Assembly: GCA_007922225.1 (NCBI GenBank)
Contig: ML679966.1
Span: 55,981,889 to 56,045,888 of the forward strand
Direction of reading: 5' to 3'
Source of the DNA: Emydura subglobosa
Lineage: Eukaryota > Chordata > Testudines > Chelidae
DNA length: 64,000 nucleotides
Position 1 is the stretch's first letter. Every line of letters starts with the position of its first letter. Under the pieces are notes generated by a model. The model saw nothing but the letters and a program-made list of their open reading frames with translations. It was not told the DNA's origin and did no database searches. Positions 1 to 10,420 of the stretch are shown one piece after another. The position numbers and the translations under genes are program-made.

Positions 1-390
1 TAGTGAAGGGGTTCAACGACCTCTACCACATTGTCCTGCCACCTTTCCTGGACAGGGCCCAAGCATAATTTTTTTGGGCCCAATTCAAATTTGTAACACG
101 GGCTCCCTCCCACACACATACAATCCCTCATCCCATACATACAATCTCATGAGCCATGAAAAAAGTTTGATTTCTGAAATTACTGTTACATATTCTACAT
201 TTCTGAAAAATGCTCCCCCTTTGCTATTTTTGTTTAACATAACAATCAGCCTGAAAGTGCTACAAGTTTGCTGACTATTTTGTAACTTTTTGGTCATTAT
301 AAAGGTATTATATCCTGTCAATGTCTGGATTTTTTTTTATTCTAATGGACCAGTGTGACTGCAAACATTTTATAATTAGGCCAATTAACT

Positions 391-840
391 TTAAAGCTTT
401 ATTTTTCTGGCCTTTTTCATTGCAAAATCATGAATTAGCCCCCCAACGTCAATTTCTCTTGCAAGTTCACACTCAATAGACTAGATAGCTAGGTGGGTTA
501 ACCGTTCTTGACCCATTATACAACACCTACAGTTTTTGATGACTGCTAGCTTGCTGAAACTTCTTTCAGCTTCTAACACAGTCACTGGCAGTGTGCAAAA
601 AATCCATAGGGCTACGCACACTTCACTGAAAATTAGCTGCAGTTGTATTTTGTAAATCTCATTTAATAAGATAAGTGGATCTTTGAAAAGACAAGAATCA
701 GATAATGTAACACTACTCTCTCCAGCTTCTTGTAAACCTTCTGAATATGGTGGTGCTAAAGGTGATACTACCTGACTATCTTTAAGCATTAAATTGGAGT
801 CACATGATGCATGGTTCTGGCAACTTTTCTTTGTCATCAA
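391..840 (-). pseudogene. hAT transposase C-terminal dimerisation-domain fragment
   Basis: The segment LPVTVLEAERSFSKLAVIKN is the hallmark of the hAT C-terminal dimerisation domain, and GQERLTHLAI follows it. An in-frame TAG lies at 481-483. The same frame then continues with SIECELAREID and reaches a natural stop at 391-393. The domain therefore extends past the TAG and was disrupted by it. The upstream part (residues before about LNEIYKIQ) is poorly recognisable. Together with the N-terminal piece at 800-1060, this shows that the catalytic core was lost by internal deletion. Confidence 0.75.
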
Positions 841-1060
841 TTGCCAGTGCCACAGACACAGTCTCTATATTGAAATCATTTTCTTCTTGATTTTGTTCAT
901 CTGCTTCCCTAGTTAGTATATTGCCTGACTGCAGGAAGACCTTGTCTGATTTGAAAAACTGGAGTATAGATTGGTGTTGCTTAGCTTCTTTCAGTTCCCT
1001 TTCTTTTATCTCCTTACGTTTCTGGCTGCCTGATTTGTATTTATAGCCACCACCAGACAT
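800..1060 (-). pseudogene. hAT transposase N-terminal fragment
   Basis: Starting from the ATG at 1060, the frame reads MSGGGYKYKSGSQKRKEIKE and then a QSILQFFKSDK stretch. This matches the basic, SGxxKRK-type start followed by a short hydrophobic FF motif seen in vertebrate ZMYM1-like/TTF-zinc-finger hAT proteins. The frame also runs open upstream to 1117, but the SGGG methionine fits the family better. The frame ends after about 86 residues. The zinc finger and the RNase H-fold core that should follow are absent. It is almost certainly non-functional as a transposase. Confidence 0.6.
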
Positions 1061-2522
1061 GACAGTAAGGGGTGTGTGTGTGTTAGTTAGACACTTACAT
1101 ATATTTTGGGCCTGCAAATTCTACCAGAAGAAGCAGCAGCACTGGCTCCCACTGTCTTATGGTGCTTTGCTTTGCCCCTCCCACCAGCTGTCCCTCCCTT
1201 CTGTCTATGCACAAGGAACTCTGGGACTGGTAGTTCTTGATCTTCATATGATAGACCATGTCACAGAGAGGAGCATAAATCTCTCTGTCTCTCAGTCTCA
1301 AACTACAAGTCCTAGTTTAACTGCACAAGCACACACTCTATTCTAGAGAAGGGCCTGGGCTGGGCCAGCAGGCCCAGTAACTCGCTGTTTAGAATGTTGC
1401 TTGAGACTGCTCTAACACTGCTTCTGATTGGCTCCAGCAAATCTCACAAGATCTGGACAATAGGGACATAGATACAGAGAAATAAGTTTATATAAATATC
1501 CTCAGGGCATGATCTACAATTTAGTCTCAATTTTTTCCTCATAGTAATGGGGGTTGCAGCCTGGGCCAGGCCCTGGTAAAGTGTACCCTTTCTTCCTCCC
1601 CTCCCCCGTCCATATGGGGGCCCTGCCCCTGGACTCTGCAGAGAGCTCCGCATGAGTCTAGGGATCCACTGTTAAGGAGGAGACAAGAAGTGAGAACAGG
1701 AAGCAGGAATCTAAGATTTTGATTGGGCTCCCATTGAAATTGATGGGAAAACTTTCATTGTCTGCAGTGACTCAGAATCAGGCCCTAAGCGCCTCCAAGA
1801 AGGCACTTTGCACCTTTCCAGATTGGGTGCACAGTGAATGGCAGTTAGTCTGCCATCCCTCATCAGGTGTCTTTCTTTTTTTGTCTTATGTTGTCAATAA
1901 TGATAAATTATTCCATACGCCCATAAGTAATAGTGTAACTCTGTGTTTAGTGGACATTTTTCTACTGTGCACGTGTAAACCCAATGTTTCAATTCTTTAT
2001 ACATCCATTATTTTTTAACATTTATTCTCTGAATTATCTGTTACAAACCTATCTGATGTGTTACTCTGGAGATTAAACAGTGTTCAGACCTTTTTATGAA
2101 AAAAAAAAAAGCAAATAATTTTTAATTGCCCAGCAACTGTAGAAAATGGCTTATTTGAGTTGTCTGAGAACTGAATTGCTTAAACATTCTGAGTCTGTCA
2201 GGTAGGTAGGGTGAAAGACAACAAATATTTTAACACGCATCATGGTCAGTTTCCCTTTTTACTTGTGTACGCTCTGAGCTGAGTACATAAGGAGTTCCAT
2301 GCTTACCACCCATTGGCTTTATGGGAGTTTTACCGCTATAGTAGTTAAGAAAATATTCCCTAAAGGATCCATCTTAGATACAGCGTGTGTTACACCAGCA
2401 AAAATGGAAGACTTTTGCAATTTCATTCTATTAATTTGTCACTGAATATCTGATTTTAAAGTAACCACAAATACTGACCATCCTCCACAGCAACTGAAAT
2501 TGTACCATAAAGTGGCACTGAC

Positions 2523-2705
2523 CTCCAGGAACACTGTACCAAGCACCACCATTGGTTGTTCCATCTACAAAACTGCTGTCATCATCATTCTTACGACATG
2601 GTGGTCTGTTTGGATCAGACATAGCTGGGTTAAAAGATGAATAGCCCCGAGCTAAGCTTTGAAAAATTGCATCATCAGGACAGGAGCTGTATTCATGAGT
2701 GCTAC
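2523..2705 (-). CDS. CPE: Carboxypeptidase E, internal coding exon (probably exon 5)
   Basis: Two bases complete the split Gly codon. Sixty codons follow, from STHEYSS to GAWYSVPG, and one base of the next codon ends the exon. The acceptor is ATTCCAG just above 2705 and the donor is GGAG|GTCAGT at 2522-2521. The segment includes the acidic KNDDDSSF loop and the YSVPG motif typical of the N/E carboxypeptidase subfamily. The next exon, which should begin with a Met-Gln-Asp-Phe-like sequence, was not found in 1-2522 on the minus strand and should lie outside the window. That leaves the catalytic Glu and the C-terminal membrane-association region unseen. The frame is intact. Confidence 0.95.
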
Positions 2706-4756
2706 CTGGAATAGAAAGTCGGACACATAGATTATCAGGTTAGTCATACAGATTGGGACTACATCCTAGATTATAACTGCATTAGGGCAAGGAATGTGTC
2801 TTTTACTTTTCTGTAAAGTACCAAGTGCACATACAGCAGAGTAAAATTAATATTAATATTTAATAATAATGGTATTAAGTTTAATATGTTAACACTGTTT
2901 GTATTACTATTATATAAAATAATATCAATAATGTTAATATTATTCATTATAGATGTACCAGTATTGATATTGTTGTTGTTATTAATTTTACAGTACAAAC
3001 ACCCCCAAAGTAGTGCTATGCATTTTACAGACCAAACAAACAAAAAAGTCTCTCCCTCAAGAGTTTAAAATCTAATATTAATTGATATGATGAGTGAAAG
3101 AAGCAAACAATAGGGAGAAAATGGGTTGAAGGAGGACAAGGGTTACAAACAATAAGATTAGATCATTATTCATTTTAAGCCTGCGCACATGTTAATGGCT
3201 GAAATAATATCACAATAATAATACTATGTGCAAACTGACAAAATGATTCTGCAGCAGTGTGAACCATTTTATAACAGACTACATATTGTCGAGCAGTAGT
3301 GAAGGAGAAACTACAATACCGTTATTTTCACTAGCATACATATTCCTTCCATGACTGCATTTTTTTAAGTACCAATAGTTAAATCTTGACATCATAAAGA
3401 ACTCTTTCCACTAGGTATGTCACTAATTTCTTAGTCTGCAAGCCACAAACAAACAGTCTCTGCTTACATGTCAGCTATTGTACATATAACTACTTGTTAG
3501 TTGTCATGTGGTGATAGGATATTTAAAGGTAATAACCAGATATGTGGATTATACTTCAGATAGATGATGAGGATGATGATATGGAGAGTTAAAGATCATG
3601 GTCATTAGGGTTGATATCCTGGCTCCACAGCCGTCAATGGTAAAAGTCCCACTGACTTCAAAAGAACCAGGATTTCACACAGGCTGCTTTTGCTATTATA
3701 CTATCTAGAAAGTCAGTTTTCCGGGAAGTTTCTAGACTATGACTCAATATATAAATACCATTTCTTCACTACAGGTATCCAAAGCCTCAAAACCCATTCC
3801 CCTCTCCCTGATTAGGAAAATCTGGTATCTGACTAAAAGGATATAATGTAGGGTAACCATTTCAGGTTCTTGCCAATTAATTCATATTTACATATCACAC
3901 TAAAATTATAATGCAAATGGATACAATTTTCTGAACCTGATTCTCCACTCTATTTCACCAATTATATGCCAAGTAACTCCACTGAAATCAGGCCCTGTAA
4001 TTGTAGAAAATGTGTCTTCAAAACTAGAGAGCAAGATTACATGTTAACTACCTGTGAACCAATAAATGTAACTAATTAATGAATAATCTACTTGAATGGG
4101 TCATTACTTTATAGTTGCATGGTATTTTCACTACTTCATGCTGATAAGGCCTCAGATGAAGTATTGTGTCCAATTCTGGGCACCACATTTCAGGAAAAAT
4201 GTGGACACATTGGCGAAAGTCCAGAGGAGAGCAACAAAAATGATTAAAGGTCTAGAAAATATAACTAGTGTGGGAAGATTGAAAAAAATGGGTTTGTTGA
4301 TTCTAAAGAAGACTGAGGGAGGACATGATAACAGTTTACAAGTACATAAAAAGTTGTTACAAAGAGGAGGGTGAAAAATTGTTCTCGTTAACCTCTGAGG
4401 ATAGGACAAGAAGCAATGGATTTAAATTGGAGCAAGGGAGGTGTAGATTGGACATTAGGAAAAACTTCTTAACTGTCAGGGTAGTTAAGCACTGGAACAC
4501 ATTGCCTAGGAAGGTTGTGGAATCTCCGTCACTGGAGGTTTTTAAGAACAGGTTAGACAAACACCTATCAGGAATAATCTAATTATCACATAGTCCTGCT
4601 TGAGCACAGGGAACTAGACTAGATGATCTACTGAGGTCCCTTCCAGTCCTACACTTCTATGATTTACAATGTGAATCTTAGTTAGCAGCCATGTAGGGAT
4701 AGCATATACATGCTATTTGTGTCTTTGGACATATGAGGCTAATGTATAACACATAC
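2706..4756 (-). other. CPE: CPE intron with AT-rich low-complexity sequence and a CR1 insertion
   Basis: The intron separates the exons at 4757-4874 and 2523-2705. Bases 2822-2990 are very AT-rich, with repeated TTAATATTAA-like units. Bases 3636-3682 carry a short copy of the CATTGACTTCAATGG-type repeat. A CR1 fragment occupies 4135-4665. I see nothing gene-like in the remainder. Confidence 0.8.
4135..4665 (+). mobile_element. CR1 LINE, 5'-truncated 3' end
   Basis: The plus strand encodes the C-terminal tail of CR1 ORF2: LIRPQMKYCVQFWAPHF, then KVQRRATKMIKGLE, then DIRKNFLTVRVVKHWNTLP and FKNRLDKHL. There is a frameshift near 4310-4340. The 3' UTR carries the CR1 signature around GAGGTCCCTTCCAGTCCTAC and ends near TTCTATGATT. 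The endonuclease and nearly all of the reverse transcriptase are missing, as expected from aborted reverse transcription. It is a dead copy. Confidence 0.92.
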
Positions 4757-4874
4757 CACTGCGAGTTTCATCATATGGATAGTTTGCAACAAGGTCTCCT
4801 CCATGAAGATTGGCTGAGAGGACAAAGGGAATATCCATAATCCAGTGAATCACACTTTTCGTTTCAGGAGCAAG
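4757..4874 (-). CDS. CPE: Carboxypeptidase E, internal coding exon (probably exon 4)
   Basis: This exon encodes 39 residues from LAPETK to YDETRS plus the first base of a Gly codon completed by the exon at 2705. The acceptor is TTGTAG just above 4874 and the donor is AGTG|GTATGT at 4756-4755. The [16 protein letters not shown] motif includes the histidine expected to be the third zinc ligand of the M14 catalytic site. Phase 0 entry matches the preceding exon. The frame is open and highly conserved. A CR1 LINE ends about 90 bases beyond the donor, in the following intron. Confidence 0.95.
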
Positions 4875-5980
4875 CTACAACAAAACATATATATACAGCA
4901 ATTAACCTTGATATTCCATGTAGTAACATATTCAGTAGTCTAATGCCTTTTAAATATACATTACAGCCTTGATTCTGATCTCACTTATGGACAAATCCAG
5001 CTAAGTCAATTGGAATCTTTCCACTGGCTACAAGGGAAGCTAGATCAAGCCCTTGCACAGATGTCAATCTGGAGTAGCTCAACCGACTTCAGTGGATTCA
5101 CATCAGAACAAAATTGGTGTAAATCAGATCAGAATCAGACCCTGTATTTCATCTCAGTGTTTGACTTTATCCTGCTACACATAGCATAGGAAATTGCAAA
5201 TATTGTGGTAATTTGGAAAACAATGACAAATAAATGTTGATTTCAATGACATCCACTGTACATTCTATACTATATGGTAACTACAACAGATAGATAGTAA
5301 AATTAAGCCTGCGCTGAGCTGCTAGTCATTTTTCATCAACAGATTGTCAAAATCTGTAGTCAAAAGTTGGCTTTTAGTGTCATAGCCACGTGAGGGTGTG
5401 TGTCAGAGCAGCAGTAATAGTTCCTGGAGGCATTCTACATGTGGAGATCAGAAGTAGGCAGAACCTATCGACATGTTATATCCATATAGATAGATAGATA
5501 GATGAATATGGGTATATAAACAAGAACTGAGTTAATGTCAATGTACAAGAATTCTGGCAGTGTTCCACACATGGCAATATGCAGAATGCCTCCAGGACTG
5601 TCTTACCGATAAGGGAAATATAGGAGACAAAGAAGTCAAGGATAACTCCATGAGCTCTGGTCTTAGAAAAAAATTAAGGTTGGAATTAAGGAGAGTAACT
5701 GTGGACTAACAGAATGGACCAAAGAAGACTTTCTACACAAAATGAGGAATCCAGTTTGTGAACACTCACTAGAAGAAAATTATGGTACACTCGGAATTGA
5801 CAGATTTAAGACCAGAAAATAGATCAGTTTAAGTAATAAAATAATCCCAAGTGCAGATCATTGTCTTATTTATTCAAAAACATAGGCTTCTTGATGTAAG
5901 AGCCTGCAAGACAGCCTCTCTATGGAAAAGAATGAAATACGCACTCCAATGATTTGGTGGAAATTACAGACATTATTTAC
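4875..5980 (-). other. CPE: CPE intron, mostly unique sequence
   Basis: This intron lies between the exons at 5981-6148 and 4757-4874. It includes a short TAGA tetranucleotide run at 5487-5502 and weak ancient-repeat similarity near 4990-5140 (two copies of a 'cttcagtgg / tcagaatcagaccct' type phrase). Nothing else is recognised. Confidence 0.75.
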
Positions 5981-6148
5981 CTTTGGATTCTGGTCCACAG
6001 CTTTCCTCATGTTTTTCAGTAGATGATTGTTTGGGCCACCTTCTCTCTCATTAACGTAAACTATTCTATCCAGGTCAGGGAAATTACGGTTCAGATCTAT
6101 TCCTTGAGCATTACTTCGACCAACAAACCAATCTTTGAGTTCACCAGG
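5981..6148 (-). CDS. CPE: Carboxypeptidase E, internal coding exon (probably exon 3)
   Basis: This exon has exactly 56 codons, begins [20 protein letters not shown] and ends VDQNPK, with phase 0 at both ends. The acceptor is a strong pyrimidine tract ending TTTCAG just above 6148. The donor is AAG|GTAAAT at 5980-5979. The DLNRNFPD motif contains the Asn-Arg pair that binds the substrate carboxylate in M14 carboxypeptidases (family knowledge). It continues the protein from the exon at 9529-9725 across a 3.4 kb intron that contains an L3-like repeat and a GC-rich MITE. The reading frame is uninterrupted. Confidence 0.96.
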
Positions 6149-6224
6149 CTGAAAGGGGAAAGGGAACAGAAAGGAAAAGCAAAAGTAATTCAGGCCATCC
6201 ATCTATACAGACAAACACATATGT

Positions 6225-6960
6225 TTTTATTTATTTATCTCTATTACTGTAGCACATAAGGGCCTCTGTCCTAGACCACAACGCCAATGTGCTAGGCACT
6301 ATACAAATACAGAACAACTAAAACAGATCCTACCCCAAATGGCTTACAATCTAATTATAAGGAAAAGACAACAGATGGATTTAGACAGACAGGGGAGTAC
6401 AAGTAAACAATGAGACAATAGGTGATTTGCACACCAGGAGCCTAACCATTGTCATGTTTTTTATAGGCATCATAGCAAAGGAGAGTTTTGAGTAAGGAGT
6501 TGAAGGTAAAGAATGAGGGAGCTTTGCAGATGATTAAGGGAACCAGGTCCCAAACATGAGGGACAACATGGAAGAAGGCATGAAACTGCTTGTCTCAAAA
6601 TACAGGTGGGTGATAGTGAAGGCTGACATCATTGGCCAGAGGAAAGTAGCAACAGGTCGATAGTGAATGAGAGATGATAGGTAGGATGGTGCTTGACTAT
6701 GAAGTGCCTTGAAAATGAACACTAGCAACGTATATTTGATGTGATAGAGAAGGGAGAGCCAGTGGAGAGATTCAAAAAGAGGGGTGACATGGACAAAACA
6801 ATAGGCTAGGAAAATGATCTAAAGAGCAGCATTCTGTGAGGGGGGGCAAGATTGCATTTGTCAAGGCCAGAGAGCAGGATGTTGCAGTATTTGAGAGACA
6901 AGATGATGACAGCTTGGATGAGAGTTTTAGCTGTATGATGGGTAAGGAAGGCTGTATCTT
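6225..6960 (+). repeat. L3-like interspersed repeat, copy 1
   Basis: This copy aligns along its length with 33200-33560. Shared landmarks in order are TGCTAGGCACTATACAAATA with the matching CAGTACAAACACAGAAC, a 'CCTACCCCAAATGGCTTACAATCT'-type block, 'AGACAACAGATG', 'GGGGAGTAC', 'TAGGCATCATAGCAAAGGAG' and a 'GAGTTGAAGG' block. I know this as a widespread family in turtle, crocodile and bird genomes, probably CR1-L3 class, but the family name is from memory. The open frame at 6836-7135 lies partly in it and is not a gene. Confidence 0.7.
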
Positions 6961-7261
6961 TGAGATGTCATACAGAAAAAATCAGCACAAACATAAAATA
7001 AACTTACACCTTGGACCAAATGCTTTAGTGGTCACTCATTTTCTATTCAGTTCATACTCAGGCAAAACTCCCACTGAAGTCAATAGTGTTTTACCTGAGT
7101 TTGTATTGTGTAAGGACTCCAGGATTTGGCCCTAGAGTTGGATATTTGCAGAGCAGTAAGTGTTAGTAGTTTAATGCTGAGGTTAAAGGCAAATTCTCTT
7201 AGGAAGGGCAGCCTTGCATGGCAGAAAGCTCAAATGTCTATTACCCTGCTCATGATGGATT

Positions 7262-7890
7262 AACACATGGGCCCATGGGGCCCGTACACGGGTCTCTGGC
7301 CAATTTGGGGACTCCTGGCAGGAGCATGGGAACTTCGGTAGAGGTGGGGGACCATGAGGACCCACCCCTCTAAGAGTGCCTGCCCACTATCCAGGCTAGA
7401 GGCCAGAGCTGGGCTGTGGTAAGAGTCGCCCAGGGAGCCCAGGCCACTGTGGGGAGCCCTGGAGTCTCCACCTGCCCAGGGCAGGGAGCCAGGGTGCCCA
7501 AGAGCAGCCCCTGGCCCGTGTCCCCGTCCTAGGGAAAGGGGAGGGTCCAGAGCTCCCCACAGTAGCCCGGGCGCCTGTGCAGCTTTTACCATAGCCCAGC
7601 TCTGGCTTCACCAGGCCATGGAGCCTCAGGGAGAGATTAGGCCTCGTGGTGAAGACACCTCTCAACCCCCACACCAGGAAGAGGCTGGTGCCGCCGGTAG
7701 GGGCTGCGTTTCACAGGAGCTGATCACCTTATCAGCTCCTCTGCCATGAACACAACCCCTGCCAGCGATGCTCCGCATCTGCCCCCCAAACTACACCCAT
7801 GTTAAAAAGTAGGTGAACATGGGTTTTTAATGGGGTGTGGGGGGAATCCAAATTTTCTTTGTGCCCAGGGCCCCAATAAATCTTAATCCT
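7262..7890. mobile_element. GC-rich non-autonomous DNA transposon (MITE)
   Basis: This is an abrupt GC-rich island inside AT-rich intron. Its ends are related inversely: TGGGGCCCGTACAC near 7274-7287 and GTGCCCAGGGCCCCA near 7861-7875. The interior holds several overlapping antisense open frames that simply reflect high GC. TTAA occurs just outside both ends (about 7259 and 7880), but the terminal match is too short to decide between a hAT-like and a piggyBac-like element. It carries no recognisable coding sequence. Confidence 0.5.
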
Positions 7891-8719
7891 CCTCTGATCC
7901 TGTTTCAGGTCACATTATTTCTAAAAGACCAAATATTGAAGTTCTTATGCAGACAAACTCATATCAAAGTCAATGGTCCTGATCCAGAAAAAAGTTGCAG
8001 CTGTTTAGCATTTCTCAGGGATCAGGAACAATGTGAGTTTTGCATTAGCAAGGACATCCAGATTTAGCTATGATGCTTTCAGTTTGCATGAAAAAAACCA
8101 TATCCCTGAAGCTGACCAGTGATAGCATGTACATAACTACTCTCTGATGATTATTTGTATTCTCTCTCATTATGACTTTAGCTAATGGAAAATTCAGAGC
8201 AAAGACATTGTTTTGGTTTAATGCGAGGGATATATCAAACCTGCCAGAAAGCTCCGTGTACAGCAGCATTATACAAATAAAATTCAAGTAACACTAAACC
8301 AAAATTGTTTTCTATATACAAACCATGTAAAGTATTTTTGAAAGTTTATCTGTAAAAACCAGTTTATTTCTGAAGGCAGGAAAGAGATCCTTTTCCATTT
8401 TAAAACAAAGCTTTACAAAAAGTGTTTTAACATGAGTAAAATGTATTGCCACCATTTGGTAATTTATGGAAAATATTACTTCCATTTCCTTGCCACTAGA
8501 GGGAGCTCTAATACTGAACATTTTTGAGAAACAGTGATGGTAAGGATTCAAAACATGCTTTTCATTTCCATGAGTTTAACAATAAAGAAAGAAACAGAAT
8601 CTGGCTTATTTAATAATATATACAACTTTCATGTAGTAAGTTTCAAAATTACTATAGGAGTAATCATTCAAATGAATATACTCAAAATCTCATGAAAATA
8701 TATTTTGTTAGTGACCTAA

Positions 8720-8812
8720 AATCATAGAATCAGAATATTAGGGTTGGAAGGGACCTCAGAAGGTCATGTAGTCCAACACCCTGCTCAAAGCAGGACCAAC
8801 CCCAACTATAAA
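8720..8812 (-). mobile_element. CR1 LINE 3'-UTR fragment
   Basis: The plus strand reads ATCATAGAAT, then GGTTGGAAGGGACCTCAGAA, then GTCCAACACCCTGCTC. This is the reverse complement of the CR1 3' end, including its terminal ATTCTATGAT repeat. It is a severely 5'-truncated insertion of about 90 bases in minus orientation. Confidence 0.85.
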
Positions 8813-9528
8813 CCTAAACTATAGTTCTCTGATTTCTCTTTTATTTTATAATATAAATCATAATAATGAGGTGCAATTATAGTTTTCAGTAGTGACTAAA
8901 GCCCCTGTCCTACAAACACTTCTGCAGATGCTTAACTTTAAACATGTGAGTAGTCCCATTTATTTCAATGGGTATATTCATAGAGTAAAATTACAAGTGT
9001 GCATAAATGCAGAACTGGTGGATGAAAAATCCACAAGTAATCCATTAATACAATTTTAGCTCTGTTTCAATCAGGTTTAAAGTGAGAACACTCTTAATTA
9101 TTACTTTAACTTTCTCCTCCACCAATATTTTGCAATATTCCATTAAATTTTGCTGGTTGGGGGGAAACATTCTGGTCTGTAAACTTATTTGGCAGAATAT
9201 TTATGGAAAGTGACAACAAAAAGATCATGAATGAAGTGAATTGGTTAAAAAAACTAAAATGAATATTTGCAGACAACTTTTTGCTTTATTTTCTTAGCTG
9301 TATCATACACCTTATTAAAGAGGACAGTTACAAGGTATTGTACTATTAAAAATAGTGTTTAAGCTACACTAGTCAAAATCATTGCAGTGCTGATGAAAAT
9401 TCATATATTTTTTAGCTTATTATATTGTGATATATTGTGATATATTATTATATATAGTGATGTTTTTCGTTGAGTTTAAGGTAGACACAGGTAGTGATCA
9501 CTATTCTTATGTACATTGACTTACAAAC

Positions 9529-9725
9529 CTGAGATGCTGCCTTCTCAAAACCATCTGGATTAAAGGATGGCATAATGTGGATGCGTGTGCTGTGGATCAG
9601 GTTGATAATTGTCTCATTTCCCTTCTGGTATTCATTACATAGGTACTGAGCCAAGAAAATGAGCAGCTCCCTTCCAACAGCTTCATTCCCGTGCATATTC
9701 CCAACATATTTAAATTCAGGCTCCC
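9529..9725 (-). CDS. CPE: Carboxypeptidase E, internal coding exon (probably exon 2)
   Basis: Carboxypeptidase E is a secretory-granule zinc metallocarboxypeptidase that trims C-terminal Lys/Arg from prohormone intermediates. This exon encodes 65 residues plus two bases of a split Gly codon, starting GEPEFKY and ending EKAASQ. It holds the HGNEAVGRE block, whose His and Glu are two of the three zinc ligands in the M14 family, and the [14 protein letters not shown] stretch. The acceptor is TTGCAG with the exon starting at 9725. The donor is CAG|GTTTGT, read from 9528 downward. The exon ends in phase 0, matching the next exon at 6148. The frame is open throughout. No upstream exon joins it within the window, so the large 5' intron continues past position 64000. 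Near-identity to the remembered vertebrate CPE sequence favours CPE over CPN, CPZ or CPD. Confidence 0.96.
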
Positions 9726-10177
9726 CTGCAACACAAAGAACGAACATCCCTTAGACAGATGCAAAAAATATTCAACAAAGTCCATGCGTGGGCAATGTGT
9801 GGATCAGGTCACATAGCATATTACAGCTGTTTCAATCTCTTCTGAGCAGGGATTAGGATGAGACCTTTGGGATTATCCCACATCTCCCTATTGACAGGTT
9901 TCTTGCACCTTCTTCTGAAACAGCTGGTGCTGTCCACTGTTGAAGACAGGATACTGGACTAGATGGACTATAGATCTGATTCAGGCACAAATACCTGCAA
10001 GTATGGATTGTTCCAGAAAAGAGAGCAGGGTGGGTGATCTGGGGTGATCTGAGCAGGATGATGGGGCTGGGAGTGAATTGAACCTGAATAACAAACGTTA
10101 ATAAATATTCCTCTTCTTCTCATGGCTCACATGAGTCTCTTTACATAACAATACACCAGGACTATAAACATCAGAGA

Positions 10178-10420
10178 GAGGTGCATGGTCTAGTGTTCTA
10201 CTTTTAAACATCATATTGGGAATCAAAAACTGCTGTGTTCTAATCCCAGTATGGACAATGGGTCTCCACTTGGTTATGAACAAATCATTTTACCACTGTG
10301 CTTCAGTTTTCTCATTAAAAAATAGAGGCAATTATACTTACCTGAAATAGTTATTGTGAGCATTAATTAGTTAATGTTTGCAAAGCATTTTGAAGATAAA
10401 AGATTGCTAATTACTGTTAG
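10178..10420 (+). mobile_element. MIR-type SINE
   Basis: The order of landmarks fits MIR: GCATGGTCTAGTGTTCTA, then 'CTGTGTTCTAATCCCAGT', then 'CACTGTGCTTCAGTTTTCTC', then a 'GGCAATTATACTTACCT' tail and 'TTTGCAAAGCATTTTGAAG'. The copy is well diverged. It is an ancient tRNA-derived repeat with no expected function here. Confidence 0.7.

Larger units (their letters stand above)
53..1625 (-). mobile_element. Internally deleted hAT DNA transposon (ZMYM/TTF-type transposase remnants)
   Basis: The element starts CAGGGCCC (53-60) and ends with its inverse GGGCCCTG (1618-1625). The flanks TTCCTGGA (45-52) and CCCCTGGA (1626-1633) match at 6 of 8 positions, consistent with the 8-bp target duplication of hAT elements. 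On the minus strand it encodes a hAT-type N-terminal segment and, soon after it, the C-terminal dimerisation segment, with the middle of the transposase missing. The inverted match beyond the first 8 bases is weak, so the 1625 boundary is less certain than the left one. An alternative right end lies near 1345-1375, where GGCCC-rich sequence also occurs. Confidence 0.65.
1..2522 (-). other. CPE: Partial CPE intron downstream of the exon at 2523-2705
   Basis: Most of this intron is a decayed hAT transposon at 53-1625. From 1634 to 2522 I see ordinary AT-rich intron sequence with an A12-type run near 2100 and no convincing exon. Bases 1-52 are too short to assign. Confidence 0.7.
6149..9528 (-). 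other. CPE: CPE intron with L3-like, MITE and CR1 insertions
   Basis: This 3.4 kb intron separates the exons at 9529-9725 and 5981-6148. Besides the listed repeats, 7050-7135 and 8890-8990 hold copies of the CATTGACTTCAATGG-type palindromic repeats. Bases 9420-9460 are a TGATATATTG-type AT repeat. I see nothing else. Confidence 0.75.

Noticed and set aside
1..52. Plus-strand frame FNDLYHIVLPPFLD at the window start
   Set aside because: Fewer than 20 codons, no family recognised, cut by the window edge.
6836..7135. 99-codon plus-strand open frame
   Set aside because: Built from L3-like repeat and a palindromic repeat.
7260..7674. Minus-strand Gly/Pro-rich open frames, considered as a possible CPE first exon
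   Set aside because: They lie downstream of the exon at 9529-9725 in transcript order and inside a MITE, so they cannot be the first exon.
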